64,000 bases of DNA from Lutibacter citreus. GTDB taxonomy: Bacteria > Bacteroidota > Bacteroidia > Flavobacteriales > Flavobacteriaceae. Each line of letters begins with the position of its first letter. Positions within the stretch are counted from its first letter, which is position 1. This document shows positions 54,743 through 64,000 of the stretch, piece by piece. The position numbers and the translations under genes were made by a program. The notes under the pieces were generated by a model that was given only the letters and a program-made list of their open reading frames with translations, was not told the DNA's origin and did not search any database. Location of the stretch: NCBI RefSeq assembly GCF_003260195.1, contig NZ_QEIH01000001.1, positions 372,001 to 436,000 on the forward strand, written 5' to 3'.

Positions 54743-55468
54743 ATGAACTTAATTATTGACATAGGGAATACTAGAATTAAAGTTGCGGTTTTTAATGATA
54801 GCAAATTAATTTATAATGAAGTGATTACGAAAAATAACTTCGTGAAAAAGGTGTTGAAAATACTTGAAAATTATAGTTGTACTGATGCAATAATTTCTTC
54901 TGTAGGAAATGCAAAAAAAAATGAAATTGATGAAATTAAATCAAAAATTAACCTAATTGAACTTAATTCAGATACCAAAATCCCATTTAAAAACCATTAT
55001 TCTACTCCAAAAACACTTGGAGTGGACAGAATTGCATTAGTAGCATCTGCAATTGCAAATTACAAGAATCAAAATGTGCTTATAATAGATGCGGGAACAT
55101 GTATAACCTATGATTTTGTTAATAATGAAAACTATTACATTGGTGGGGCAATTTCACCAGGAATATCTTTAAGATATAAATCATTAAATCAATTTACACA
55201 TAAATTGCCATTGTTAAAACCTAAAATGCCAACTGAAAGAATTGGAAACTCAACGGAGGAAAGTATTCATTCAGGGATAATTAACGGAGTTATAAATGAA
55301 ATTGATGGTGCGGTTTTAGACTATAGAAAAAAAAATAAAGAATTAACAGTAGTTTTAACAGGAGGAGATGCTAATTTCTTGTCAAATAAATTAAAAAATA
55401 GCATATTTGCCAATCCTAATTTTTTGCTTGAAGGATTAAATACAATTTTGACCTATAATTTAAAATAA
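54743..55468 (+). CDS. coaX: Type III pantothenate kinase
   Basis: This catalyses the first step of coenzyme A synthesis. It is 241 residues, typical of CoaX. Phosphate-binding NLIIDIGNTRIKVAVF is at the N-terminus, TPKTLGVDRIALVASAI in the middle, then LIIDAGTCITYDFV and YYIGGAISPGI. The C-terminal VVLTGGDANFLS closes the fold. I use ATG 54743; a TTG lies directly before it. The next gene begins right after its stop, which suggests one operon with the envelope genes. Confidence 0.96.
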   Translation: MNLIIDIGNTRIKVAVFNDSKLIYNEVITKNNFVKKVLKILENYSCTDAIISSVGNAKKNEIDEIKSKINLIELNSDTKIPFKNHYSTPKTLGVDRIALVASAIANYKNQNVLIIDAGTCITYDFVNNENYYIGGAISPGISLRYKSLNQFTHKLPLLKPKMPTERIGNSTEESIHSGIINGVINEIDGAVLDYRKKNKELTVVLTGGDANFLSNKLKNSIFANPNFLLEGLNTILTYNLK

Positions 55469-56746
55469 ATGATAAGAAAAATAATAGTAGTATTAACACT
55501 ATTTATGTCGGTTATCAGTTTTGCTCAAAAAAATAATGCTTCGGCATATTCATTTTTTGGAATTGGAGACAAGAATAATGCAAATACTGTTGAACAAATT
55601 AGTATGGGTGGGGTTGGAGTATCTTTAGGAGAAACTTTTCGATTGAATTTTTCAAACCCAGCATCTTTATCTTCTTTAAACTTTACTACATATACTTTAG
55701 CAATAGAAAATATTAATCTTACAGCAAAAGATGGTGTAAACTCTGAGAAAGGAGCATCTACTTATCTTTCATACATAGCAATGGGTGTACCATTGGGAAA
55801 AAATGCAGGATTATCCTTTGGGTTGTTGCCAAATACTTCTGTAGGATATTCATTAACAAGTAATGTTTTAGATTCTTCAGATGAAATAAGTGAAGCTACT
55901 TTGTACGAAGGAGAAGGAGGAACTAATAAAGTATTTTTAGGAGTTGGTTTTAAGGTTTTTAAAGGGTTCAGCGTAGGATTACAAGGTAACTATATTTTTG
56001 GAGACGTAGAGAATAGTATATTATATCAGCATAGAGATGTTGCTTTAGGTACAAAATATGAAACCAAATCTAATGTTAAAGGTTTGGCCTTAACTGGTGG
56101 TTTTCAATATAAAAGAAAAATAACAGATAAGTTTGATTTATACCTTGGAGCAAATTTTGATTTAGAATCGGATACTGATGCCGATGATGAAGAATATATT
56201 TATTCTGTATCTTTGGCTACAATACCAAGAGATACAATTATGACTGTTCAAAGTGATGGTGTGATAAAATCACCATTAAAAACTTCATTAGGTGTTGGTT
56301 TTGGAAAAGATAATAAATGGTTTGCAGGAGTAGATTATAGTTTTCAAGATGCAATTGAATTACAAGGAAGTATAAATAATAATTATTCAAAGGTTGCTTA
56401 TGATAAGTATAGCAAAATTTCTATAGGAGGTTTTTATACACCTAAATTTAATTCAATAAATAGCTATTGGGAAAGAGTTACTTATAGAGCAGGAATGAAA
56501 TTAGAGAAAACTGGTTTAATGGTAAATGGTAGTGGTATTGGGAACGATTTTACAGCAATAGATGATTTTGGCATATCTTTTGGAGTAGGACTACCAGTAA
56601 GTAATCAATTATCAAACTTGAACCTAGGTTTTGAATTTGGAAAAAGAGGAGAAATTACAAAAGGTTTGATTGAAGAAAATTATTTTAACTTTAGAGTGAG
56701 TTTTTCATTAAATGATAAATGGTTTAAAAAACGAGAAATATTTTAA
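55469..56746 (+). CDS. Outer membrane beta-barrel protein of unknown function
   Basis: This is 425 residues with a signal peptide (RKIIVVLTLFMSVISFAQ). The chain alternates short strands with Gly-rich turns (GLSFGLLPNTSVGYSL, FLGVGFKVFKGFSVGLQGNY, SLGVGFGKDNKWFAGVDYSF) and ends in an aromatic strand region, as a barrel of about 14 strands would. The N-terminus of the mature protein (SAYSFFGIGDKNNANTVEQI) resembles other Bacteroidota membrane proteins in this gene order. Transported substance unknown. Confidence 0.82.
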   Translation: MIRKIIVVLTLFMSVISFAQKNNASAYSFFGIGDKNNANTVEQISMGGVGVSLGETFRLNFSNPASLSSLNFTTYTLAIENINLTAKDGVNSEKGASTYLSYIAMGVPLGKNAGLSFGLLPNTSVGYSLTSNVLDSSDEISEATLYEGEGGTNKVFLGVGFKVFKGFSVGLQGNYIFGDVENSILYQHRDVALGTKYETKSNVKGLALTGGFQYKRKITDKFDLYLGANFDLESDTDADDEEYIYSVSLATIPRDTIMTVQSDGVIKSPLKTSLGVGFGKDNKWFAGVDYSFQDAIELQGSINNNYSKVAYDKYSKISIGGFYTPKFNSINSYWERVTYRAGMKLEKTGLMVNGSGIGNDFTAIDDFGISFGVGLPVSNQLSNLNLGFEFGKRGEITKGLIEENYFNFRVSFSLNDKWFKKREIF

Positions 56747-56761
56747 TTAAAAAGAAAGAAA

Positions 56762-58111
56762 ATGAAAAAAATGAGACATGTATTAACCTTGTTATTTTTA
56801 TTAGTTTCAGCACCAATTGTTTTTGCACAAGCGAATGCAGATTGTACAATTAAGTATAACCTTTTTAAAGGGGATTACAATGCTAAAAACTATGAAAATG
56901 CATATGAGAATTGGTTGTGGTGTATGGATAATTGTCCTACATTATCTGTAAATATTTATAAATATGGAGTTAAAATTGCAGAGAATAAACTAGAAAATGC
57001 TTCTGCAGCTGATAAACCAGCGGCAACTGAACTTGTAATGCGAGTTTACACTCAAAGATTAAAGCATTTCCCTAAAGATAAAGCAGCTATATATGATGAT
57101 ATTGCTTCTTTTAAAAGAGAACAAGGAGCTACAGATGATGAAGTTTATGTTTGGTTAGAAAAAACATTTAAAGAAGACCCTATAGAATTATCTCCAAAAA
57201 ATATTTACAAGTATTTTGATATTATTTTAAATAAATATAAAGATACGGATACTCAAAAAGTGTTTGATACTTATGATGAGGTTGGTGAAGCTGTTGAGTT
57301 GAAGAGAGAGTATTATTCTAAAAAAATTGGGATTATTAATGCTAAAGACTCTACGAAGATTTCTTCTAAAGACGTAAAGAATAGAAAAATATATCAACAA
57401 TTAACTACAAATTTATCTATTGTAGAAAGTGGATTGGATCAAAAATTAGCTACAATTTCAACTTGTGAGCGTTTGATACCTTTTAACAGAAAGAATTTTG
57501 ATAAATTTAGAACTGATGGTATTTGGTTAAAAAGAGCTGTATCAAGAATGTACAATAAAGAATGTACAGATGATCCTTTGTATGATGAATTAGTAGAAGC
57601 TTATGTTCAGGCAGATCCTTCACCTCAAGCATCTGTATTTTATGCAGGTATTTTAATGAAGAATGGTGAAACCAATAAAGCAATGGATTACTTCAAAAAA
57701 GCTGTTGATCAAGAAACAGATTCTTATAAAAAAGCGGGTCATTTATATAAAGTAGCTCAAATTTTAAGCAGAAAAGGAAGAAAATCAGAAGCAAGAAGCT
57801 ATTGTTATCAAGCTTTAAAAGAGCAACCAACAATGGGGAAAGCATATTTGTTAATAGGAAGTATGTACGCTTCAAGTGCTAATTCTTGTGGTACTGATAT
57901 TGTATCTAAAAGAATGGTATATGTTGCAGCCTTAAATAAAGCAAGAAAAGCAAAATCTGTTGATCCAAGTATTGGTTCTTTAGCTAACAGATTTATAAAC
58001 TCTTATTCAGATAACGTTCCATCAACAAAAGATTTATTTGTAGCTGGTGTAAAATCAGGAACATCTCATACAATCGGATGTTGGATTAACGAAACTGTAA
58101 GAGTTCCATAA
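56762..58111 (+). CDS. Secreted TPR-repeat protein
   Basis: This is 449 residues with a signal peptide (LLFLLVSAPIVFAQ) and helical repeats. The clearest TPR units are at about 295-400 (ASVFYAGILMKNGETNKAMD, AGHLYKVAQILSRKGRKSEA, SYCYQALKEQPTMGKAYLLI). Six or more cysteines are spread along the chain (DCTIKYN, WCMDNCPT and others), so disulfides are likely in the periplasm. It is cotranscribed with the barrel protein 15 bases upstream and lptC downstream. It may assist outer-membrane assembly; this is an inference. Confidence 0.8.
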   Translation: MKKMRHVLTLLFLLVSAPIVFAQANADCTIKYNLFKGDYNAKNYENAYENWLWCMDNCPTLSVNIYKYGVKIAENKLENASAADKPAATELVMRVYTQRLKHFPKDKAAIYDDIASFKREQGATDDEVYVWLEKTFKEDPIELSPKNIYKYFDIILNKYKDTDTQKVFDTYDEVGEAVELKREYYSKKIGIINAKDSTKISSKDVKNRKIYQQLTTNLSIVESGLDQKLATISTCERLIPFNRKNFDKFRTDGIWLKRAVSRMYNKECTDDPLYDELVEAYVQADPSPQASVFYAGILMKNGETNKAMDYFKKAVDQETDSYKKAGHLYKVAQILSRKGRKSEARSYCYQALKEQPTMGKAYLLIGSMYASSANSCGTDIVSKRMVYVAALNKARKAKSVDPSIGSLANRFINSYSDNVPSTKDLFVAGVKSGTSHTIGCWINETVRVP

Positions 58112-58150
58112 AACCTTTAATTAAAATATTATAATTGATATATTTGTTAT

Positions 58151-58711
58151 ATGACAAAATCAATTGTACATAATGTAAGAAACATTGTTATTGTATTTTC
58201 AATAGCAATGTTTTTTTCATGTACTAATAGTGCAAAAGAAGTTAGAGACTTTTTAGCTGATAAAAATTTACCAATAGGTGTTGCAAATAATATTTATCTG
58301 AAACATACTGATTCTGGTAGAGTAGATGTAAAAATGAAAGCACCCATAATGTTAGATTTTAGAAATAGGGCTAATCATCCTTATTCTGAATTCCCAGAAG
58401 GTGTGTTTATTACAACCATTGAAAAAAATGGAGATTCAACAACCATTAAAGGTGATTATGCAAAAAGTTATGATAAAACAGAAGTTTCTGAGATTAGAGA
58501 TAATGTTGTTATAATTAATCATGCAAAAAAAAATAAATTAGAAACTTCTGAAATTTATTGGGATCAAAAATCTAAATATTTTTTTACAGAAAAAAGGTTT
58601 GTATTTTACACCGAGTCAGATACTATTTATGGAACAGGATTTGAAGCATCTCAAGATTTAAGTTTATGGTGGGTTAAGAATCAAAGCGGAATAATTCAAT
58701 TAAAAGAATAA
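58151..58711 (+). CDS. lptC: LPS export periplasmic protein LptC
   Basis: This is a 186-residue lipoprotein-like LptC (Bacteroidota form). The leader ends IAMFFSCTNS (lipobox Cys near 25), followed by a single beta-jellyroll domain with NNIYLKHTDSGRVDVKMKAP, FPEGVFITTIEKNGDSTTIK and a KLETSEIYWDQKSKYFFTEK segment. In the Lpt bridge it hands lipopolysaccharide from LptBFG to LptA-type proteins. The gene lies before a small membrane protein gene (1 base gap) and the CNNM gene. Confidence 0.86.
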   Translation: MTKSIVHNVRNIVIVFSIAMFFSCTNSAKEVRDFLADKNLPIGVANNIYLKHTDSGRVDVKMKAPIMLDFRNRANHPYSEFPEGVFITTIEKNGDSTTIKGDYAKSYDKTEVSEIRDNVVIINHAKKNKLETSEIYWDQKSKYFFTEKRFVFYTESDTIYGTGFEASQDLSLWWVKNQSGIIQLKE

Positions 58712-58712
58712 A

Positions 58713-58907
58713 ATGAAGACAATCTCAAAAATATTTGAATACGGTTATTTAGTAGTAGCTGTTATTTTTTTAGTAGAAGCAGTTTTAAATTGGAATACTG
58801 ATAGATCAAAGTCCTATTTGCAGTTAATTTTTGCTGTATTAGCAGTGTTTATGTATTTTTTTAGAAAAAAATTTAGAGCTAGAATTGAAAACCGAAATAA
58901 ACAATAA
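58713..58907 (+). CDS. Small two-helix membrane protein
   Basis: This is 64 residues: a short N-tail, a helix at about 10-24 (YLVVAVIFLVEAVLN), a linker with NTDRSKSY, a second helix at about 31-48 and a basic tail (FRKKFRARIENRNKQ). No family is recognised. It sits with one base between it and lptC upstream and none before the CNNM gene downstream, so it is certainly translated within the operon. Confidence 0.72.
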   Translation: MKTISKIFEYGYLVVAVIFLVEAVLNWNTDRSKSYLQLIFAVLAVFMYFFRKKFRARIENRNKQ

Positions 58908-60173
58908 ATGGAAATAGATATAGCTGTAATTTTAATTTCAATTATGCTGTCGGCCTTCTTTTCGGGAATGGAGATAGCGTATGTTTCAGCTAATAAATTT
59001 CAGGTAGAACTAGAGAAGAAAAAAGAAGGGCTAACATCTCGAATCTTAAGTAGGCTTACTGCAAATTCATCTAAGTTCATCACAACAATGCTTATTGGAA
59101 ACAATATAGCATTGGTAGTATATAGTTTTTTTATGGGTGACTTTTTGGTACAACTATTGCCAATAGAAACTTTAAATGAATTTACCGTATTATTTATTCA
59201 AACAATAATATCAACCATTGTAATTTTAATTACAGCAGAATTTTTACCAAAGGCCTTGTTTAGGATATACGCTAATGAAACGTTGTGGTTTTTTGCGCCA
59301 TTAGCATATTTTTTCTATATTATTTTTCATTTTATTTCAAGTTTTATAACATTTCTTTCCGATTTTTTCTTGAAATTGTTTTTTAATTCCACAGAGAATA
59401 TTAAACAAATGGAATTTACTAAAATAGAATTAGGAAATTATATTTCCAAGCAACTAGAAAATGCCAGAGATTATGAAGAAGTTGATACAGAAATTCAAAT
59501 TTTTCAAAATGCATTAGATTTCGACAATGTAAAAGCAAGGGAGATCATGATTCCTAGAACTGAAGTTGTTGCTGTTGATATTAATGAGCCATTATCAAAC
59601 TTAAAAAAATTATTTATTGAAACAGGCTACTCAAAAATTTTAGTTTATAAAGATTCTCTTGATAATATTTTAGGTTATGTTCATGCATTTGAATTATTTA
59701 AAAAACCCAAAAATATTAGATCTATCTTACTTCCAGTTGAATTTGTTCCTGAAAGTATGATGATAAATAATGTTTTAAACATATTAACAAAAAAGAAGTG
59801 TAGTATTTCTGTTGTACTGGATGAATTTGGGGGAACTTCAGGAGTAATTACTGTTGAAGATATAGTAGAAGAATTATTTGGAGAAATAATAGATGAACAC
59901 GATACTGTTCAATTATTAGAAAACAAAATTAATGAAAGAGAGTTTGAATTTTCAGCTAGACTAGAGGTAGATTATTTAAATGAAACCTATAACTTAAATA
60001 TAGAAGAAAACGAAGCATATGAAACTTTAGGAGGTTTTATTGTTTATCATCTTGAGGATATTCCGAAGGAAGATGAGATATTTGAAATTAACGATTTACA
60101 TTTTAAAATGTTACGTGTTGATTCTTCAAAAATTAACGAAGTTTATCTAAAAATTCTTGACAAAGCAGATTAA
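58908..60173 (+). CDS. CNNM/CorC-family membrane protein with CBS domains (hemolysin C-like)
   Basis: This is 421 residues. The DUF21/CNNM membrane part covers about 1-190 (ISIMLSAFFSGMEIAYVSAN, NNIALVVYSFFMGDFLV). Two CBS domains follow at about 205-330 (EIMIPRTEVVAVDINEP, GYSKILVYKDSLDNILG, CSISVVLDEFGGTSGVITVE). The C-terminal CorC_HlyC domain at about 340-420 has EFSARLEVDYLNETYNLN and YETLGGFIVYHL. Members act in Mg2+/Co2+ efflux or related ion control. It is the last gene before the parvulin, 111 bases apart. Confidence 0.93.
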   Translation: MEIDIAVILISIMLSAFFSGMEIAYVSANKFQVELEKKKEGLTSRILSRLTANSSKFITTMLIGNNIALVVYSFFMGDFLVQLLPIETLNEFTVLFIQTIISTIVILITAEFLPKALFRIYANETLWFFAPLAYFFYIIFHFISSFITFLSDFFLKLFFNSTENIKQMEFTKIELGNYISKQLENARDYEEVDTEIQIFQNALDFDNVKAREIMIPRTEVVAVDINEPLSNLKKLFIETGYSKILVYKDSLDNILGYVHAFELFKKPKNIRSILLPVEFVPESMMINNVLNILTKKKCSISVVLDEFGGTSGVITVEDIVEELFGEIIDEHDTVQLLENKINEREFEFSARLEVDYLNETYNLNIEENEAYETLGGFIVYHLEDIPKEDEIFEINDLHFKMLRVDSSKINEVYLKILDKAD

Positions 60174-60284
60174 TTAAAATTATTATTTGCGATAAGCTTT
60201 TTTACTGATTAATTCTACCAATTTCACTTTCATAATTAAATACTTAATTGTATTTTCGCACACTATAATAAAATAAATAACATA

Positions 60285-62447
60285 ATGGCAATTTTATCAA
60301 AAATTAGAGATCGTTCAATGTTCCTAATCCTTATTGTTGGATTAGCACTATTTGCATTTGTATTAGATCCCAGCTCTATATCGCAGTTTTTCAGTACAAG
60401 TAAGGTTAATGCTATAGGAGAAGTTAATGGAGTAGAGATAGATAGAGAAGAATTTGCAAGTCAGGTTGAGAATTATAGATCTCAAAGTGGAGGTAGAGTT
60501 TCTCAAATGCAGGCAGTAAATGCTGTTTGGAGTGGAATGGTTGGAGAAAAAGTTTTTCAAGACCAATTAGAAAAAGCTGGAATTGTAGTTGGAGAGAAAG
60601 ATATTTGGGATGCAATGACTTCTTTAAATGAAATTCAAAACTCACCAATGTTTAAAAATGAGGCTGGTTTATTTGATGAAGAAAAGCTTAAAGAATATAT
60701 AGCTAATATGAAAGACGATGCCGATGCTGGAAACACTCAAGCTTGGATGAGTTGGTTAGCTACGGAAAAAAGCATAAAACAAAATTTAGAAAGAGAAGCA
60801 TACACTTCTTTAGTAAAAGCGGGTATAGGTGCTTCATTAAAAGAAGGAGAACGTGATTATCTATATAATAACACAAAAATGGACGGTCAGTTTGTATACG
60901 TTCCTTATTCTTCTATTGAAGATGGTTTAGCTACAGTTTCTAATGATGATGTTCAGAACTATTTAAAAGAGAATGCTAATCTTTATAAGCCTGAAGCTGC
61001 AAGATCATTGCAATATGTGAAATTTGATATTTTACCTTCTGAAGCAGATGATGCAGAAACTAAGAAAATTGTTGCTAGCTATATAAACGATAGAGAGGAA
61101 TATAGTAATGCGGCTAAAAGTACTGTTAAAGTTGCTGGTTTTAAAAATGCTTCAGATAATGAAGAGTTTTTAAATGATAACAAATCAGATTTAAATATTG
61201 ACAATGGATATAAATTTAAGAATCAAATTTTAGCTTCAATTTCTGAAGAAGTATTTAATGCTGAAATTGGTGATATTGTTGGTCCTTATAAAGAAAACGG
61301 ATTTTATAAAATTTCAAAAATAGTTGAAACTACTCAAATTCCAGATTCTGTAAAGGCTAGTCATATAATTGTACCTTATGTAGGAACAACTAGATCAACT
61401 TCTACAAAAACAAAAGAAGAAGCGAGAAAAACTATAGACAGTATATTTACTATTGTTAAAAAAAGTAAAGCAAAATTTATCAAAATTGCTGATGAAATAA
61501 ATTCAGATGGAACAAAAGGTAAAGGAGGAGATATAGGATGGGTTCGTAAGGATCAAGCTTTTTCTCCATCATTTGATAAAGATTTTGCCAATTTTATTTA
61601 TAAAAATAAAGCAGGTAGTATTGATATAGTTGAAACAGCTTTTGGTTTTCACATTATTAGAGTTGATGAGCAAACAAAATCTGAAAAAGCAGTTAAATTA
61701 GCTACATTCGCTAGATTAATTGAAGCTTCTGAAGAAACTGAAAACAAAATTTTTGAACAAGCAGAAACTTTAAATGCAGAATTAGCAGAGGGAAAAGATA
61801 TTGATGAAGTAGCAAAAGAACATAACTACAAAATTCAATCAGCTGTAGATTTAAAAGTTTTAGCTGAGCAAATACCTGGTTTAGGAGCACAAAGACAAAT
61901 GGTTACTTGGGCTTTTAAAGAAGAAAGAGAATTAGGTGATTCTAAAAGGTTTGATATTGATATGAGTGGAAGACGTGGTTACGCTGTTGCAAAATTAACG
62001 GGAGTTACTAGTGCAACTGGAGTTTCTGTTTCTTCAAGTGAAATGTTAAAGGTTCGTAAAGAATTAGTAAAAGAGAAAAAAGCTAATTTAATTGCAAAGA
62101 AAATGACAGGTAATACACTTGAAGAGATTGCTAAAAATAGTGGTGTAACAGTAAGAAACGCTTCTTTAGTTAACTTATCAAGTCCTTTAATTTCTGGAGT
62201 AGGAAATGAGCCATCTGTTGTAGGTGCAATGTCTACAATTAAATTGAATGAAGTTTCAGATAAAATATCTGGAGAAAAAGGAGTGTTTGTTGTAAAAGTA
62301 ACAAAACGTGAATCTCCTGTTGATTTAGAGAATTATGATTCATTTAGAAAGAAAATGGTAACTCAATATCAAAGTAAAGGAAATCAAATTGTTAAAGTTT
62401 TAGAAGAAACAGCTGATATTAATGATAATAGAGGTAGATTCTTTTAA
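60285..62447 (+). CDS. Membrane-anchored parvulin-type peptidyl-prolyl isomerase (PpiD/SurA-like)
   Basis: This is 720 residues with one N-terminal membrane helix (MFLILIVGLALFAFVL) and a large periplasmic part. A SurA_N-like helical chaperone region lies at about 40-230. A parvulin domain is at about 350-455 (VKASHIIVPYVG, GKGGDIGWVRKDQAFSP, AFGFHIIRVDE). A second helical region extends to the C-terminus. It would help fold outer-membrane and secreted proteins as they leave the Sec channel. It has its own upstream region with a TATTTTCG -7-like box near 60250. Confidence 0.94.
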   Translation: MAILSKIRDRSMFLILIVGLALFAFVLDPSSISQFFSTSKVNAIGEVNGVEIDREEFASQVENYRSQSGGRVSQMQAVNAVWSGMVGEKVFQDQLEKAGIVVGEKDIWDAMTSLNEIQNSPMFKNEAGLFDEEKLKEYIANMKDDADAGNTQAWMSWLATEKSIKQNLEREAYTSLVKAGIGASLKEGERDYLYNNTKMDGQFVYVPYSSIEDGLATVSNDDVQNYLKENANLYKPEAARSLQYVKFDILPSEADDAETKKIVASYINDREEYSNAAKSTVKVAGFKNASDNEEFLNDNKSDLNIDNGYKFKNQILASISEEVFNAEIGDIVGPYKENGFYKISKIVETTQIPDSVKASHIIVPYVGTTRSTSTKTKEEARKTIDSIFTIVKKSKAKFIKIADEINSDGTKGKGGDIGWVRKDQAFSPSFDKDFANFIYKNKAGSIDIVETAFGFHIIRVDEQTKSEKAVKLATFARLIEASEETENKIFEQAETLNAELAEGKDIDEVAKEHNYKIQSAVDLKVLAEQIPGLGAQRQMVTWAFKEERELGDSKRFDIDMSGRRGYAVAKLTGVTSATGVSVSSSEMLKVRKELVKEKKANLIAKKMTGNTLEEIAKNSGVTVRNASLVNLSSPLISGVGNEPSVVGAMSTIKLNEVSDKISGEKGVFVVKVTKRESPVDLENYDSFRKKMVTQYQSKGNQIVKVLEETADINDNRGRFF

Positions 62448-62467
62448 TTAACCTTAACTATAAATAT

Positions 62468-62498
62468 AAAAAAAGCGAGCTTATGCTCGCTTTTTTTT
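62468..62498 (+). terminator. Intrinsic terminator of the parvulin gene
   Basis: A stem GCGAGC/GCTCGC with a TTAT loop is flanked by A7 and T8. It is the exact counterpart, on the other strand, of the rho terminator at 62809. Confidence 0.92.
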
Positions 62499-62808
62499 AT
62501 GAAAAACATTTTAAAGACTTATTCTTTTGTGTTATATGTTTTTCTTAATAGCGTAAGAAATTATAAATATAAGGAGAGTATTAGAGCCTATAAAAGACTT
62601 ATATATGCTTGGCTAGTCTTATAATTTAAGTTATTTATAGCTAATTAATAAATAGGCTTTATAAAAGTATAGTTTTGCTAAAGTAATAACTAGTTATAAT
62701 TAATAAGATCATAAATATTTCAATTGAATAGAAATTTGTAATTCTATTCTTTCTAAGTTTTTAAAATATTTGATTGTTGAATTTTATTAAAACATAATAT
62801 ATAGGTAT
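62499..62808. other. AT-rich spacer between two convergent terminators
   Basis: This is about 310 bases with no ORF of coding character. A few short complementary words occur (GCCTAT near 62587 and ATAGGC near 62652), but no stable RNA-like fold can be claimed. Confidence 0.5.
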
Positions 62809-62838
62809 AAAAAAAGCGAGCATAAGCTCGCTTTTTTT
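62809..62838 (-). terminator. Intrinsic terminator of rho
   Basis: The stem GCGAGC/GCTCGC has an ATAA loop. Read on the minus strand it is identical to the parvulin terminator (TTAT loop) and lies 18 bases after the rho stop. Confidence 0.9.
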
Positions 62839-62856
62839 ATAATTGTATAATTTCAA

Positions 62857-64000
62857 CTATCCATTCATAGAGATTAAAAACTCTTCGTTAGATGTTGTAA
62901 ATTGAATTTTATCTTTAATAAATTCCATAGCTTCAACAGGGTTCATGTCAGCTAAATATTTTCTTAATACCCACATACGTTTCACTGTTTTAGGATCAAG
63001 TAATAAATCATCTCTACGAGTACTAGATTTTACTAAATCAATAGCTGGGTAAATACGACGGTTAGCAATATTTCTTTCTAATTGAAGTTCCATATTACCA
63101 GTTCCTTTAAACTCTTCAAAAATTACTTCATCCATTTTTGAGCCTGTTTCTGTTAATGCAGTTGCAATAATTGAAAGGGAACCTCCGTTTTCAATATTTC
63201 TTGCCGCACCAAAGAATCTTTTTGGTTTGTGTAACGCATTGGCATCAATACCCCCAGATAAAATTTTACCTGAAGCAGGAGCAACTGTATTGTAAGCTCT
63301 TGCTAAACGAGTTATAGAATCTAATAGAATAACAACGTCATGACCACATTCAACTAATCTTTTTGCTTTTTCTAATACAATGTTAGCAACCTTTACATGT
63401 TTGTCTGCTGGCTCATCAAAAGTTGATGCTACAACTTCACCTCTAACACTTCTTTGCATATCTGTAACTTCCTCAGGTCTTTCATCTATCAATAATATAA
63501 TTTGATAAACTTCAGGATGGTTTGAAGCAATTGAATTTGCAATGTCTTTAAGTAGCATTGTTTTACCTGTTTTAGGTTGAGAAACAATCATACCTCTTTG
63601 TCCTTTTCCAATTGGACAAAATAAATCCATTATTCGTGTAGATAATGTACTTGATTTTCCAGCTAAATTAAATTTTTCTTGCGGAAATAAAGGTGTTAAA
63701 TGTTCAAATGAAACTCTATCTCTTACAACATTTGGGTTTAATCCATTAATTTTAGATACTCTAATTAAAGGGAAATATTTTTCTCCTTCTTTTGGAGGTC
63801 TTACAACACCTTTAACAGTGTCACCAGTTTTTAATCCAAATAATTTTATTTGAGATTGAGATAAATAAATATCATCAGGAGATGATAAATAATTGTAATC
63901 AGAAGAACGTAAAAATCCATATCCGTCAGGCATCATTTCTAATACACCTTCACTTTCAATAATTCCATCAAATTCATAATCAGGGTCTCTGTAGCGGTTA
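62857..64000 (-). CDS. rho: Transcription termination factor Rho, 5' partial
   Basis: This is an RNA-dependent ATPase that ends transcription. The frame stays open past the window edge ([20 protein letters not shown] precedes [12 protein letters not shown]), so the N-terminus is missing. Seen: the end of the cold-shock/RNA-binding domain ([31 protein letters not shown]), Walker A in [16 protein letters not shown], the Q-loop region [19 protein letters not shown], Walker B in [18 protein letters not shown], and [20 protein letters not shown]. Bacteroidota Rho often carries a long disordered insert before this part, which would lie outside the window. Confidence 0.98.
   Translation of the reverse strand, partial: NRYRDPDYEFDGIIESEGVLEMMPDGYGFLRSSDYNYLSSPDDIYLSQSQIKLFGLKTGDTVKGVVRPPKEGEKYFPLIRVSKINGLNPNVVRDRVSFEHLTPLFPQEKFNLAGKSSTLSTRIMDLFCPIGKGQRGMIVSQPKTGKTMLLKDIANSIASNHPEVYQIILLIDERPEEVTDMQRSVRGEVVASTFDEPADKHVKVANIVLEKAKRLVECGHDVVILLDSITRLARAYNTVAPASGKILSGGIDANALHKPKRFFGAARNIENGGSLSIIATALTETGSKMDEVIFEEFKGTGNMELQLERNIANRRIYPAIDLVKSSTRRDDLLLDPKTVKRMWVLRKYLADMNPVEAMEFIKDKIQFTTSNEEFLISMNG

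Noticed and set aside
62468-62838. The paired hairpins as attachment sites of a mobile element
   Set aside because: They are ordinary terminator hairpins placed right after the stops of two convergent genes, and the sequence between them has no gene.

Overview
The window is from a low-GC marine-type Flavobacteriia chromosome (Bacteroidota). The signs are SusC/SusD pairs, Bacteroidota-type promoter elements (a TAnnTTTG -7 box, sometimes with an upstream TTG), a mevalonate-pathway isoprenoid gene set, LytS/LytTR signalling, and flavobacterial housekeeping blocks such as coaX-lptC-CNNM/CorC-parvulin. It holds about 52 protein genes and two tRNAs. Both ends cut a gene: a susC at the left and rho at the right. 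I see no rRNA, CRISPR array, intact insertion sequence or prophage.

Layout. (1) 1-12.8 kb: two paralogous SusC/SusD outer-membrane uptake pairs flank a large FG-GAP/ASPIC-UnbV surface lipoprotein. A membrane-anchored TPR-LuxR regulator and a MaoC-type hydratase follow. (2) 15.3-21.9 kb: an M20 peptidase, tRNA-Leu(TAG), then a galactose module made of a Nudix-like transcription factor with a degenerate Nudix box, galT, galK and a Na+/sugar symporter. (3) 22-24.7 kb: a looser region with a triple 11-bp repeat, a secreted nuclease overlapping a thioesterase, and a secreted protein made of 15-residue repeats. (4) 24.7-33.7 kb: an orphan OppC-like permease, a tail-specific protease, surE, a small membrane protein, lpxB, a secreted protein of unknown function and ComEC. 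(5) 33.7-41.7 kb, all on the minus strand: DPP-IV, three POT/MFS peptide transporters and a thioredoxin-like protein, which look like a di/tripeptide utilisation block. (6) 41.8-52.9 kb: two isoprenoid clusters (HMG-CoA reductase, HAD hydrolase and a GYDIA-type GHMP kinase; then diphosphomevalonate decarboxylase, mevalonate kinase and a UbiA/GGGP-type prenyltransferase). Between them lie a flavoprotein, thiamine pyrophosphokinase, a small ExbB/MotA-like protein and a LytS/LytTR two-component system. (7) 53.1-64 kb: an RsuA/RluB pseudouridine synthase, tRNA-Phe, the envelope block coaX-OMP-TPR-lptC-CNNM-parvulin, and rho.

The most interesting points are these. The GYDIA GHMP kinase sits next to HMG-CoA reductase and is a candidate for the phosphomevalonate kinase step that no other gene here fills. 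The first POT transporter carries an extra domain of about 100 residues in mid-protein. A Nudix-fold regulator with a broken catalytic box controls, by context, a galactose operon. REP-like palindromes typical of flavobacteria occur in degenerate form at 15.2 and 44.8 kb. A 27-bp, almost perfect hairpin follows the pseudouridine synthase gene. I did not find a clearly new defence or biosynthetic system.
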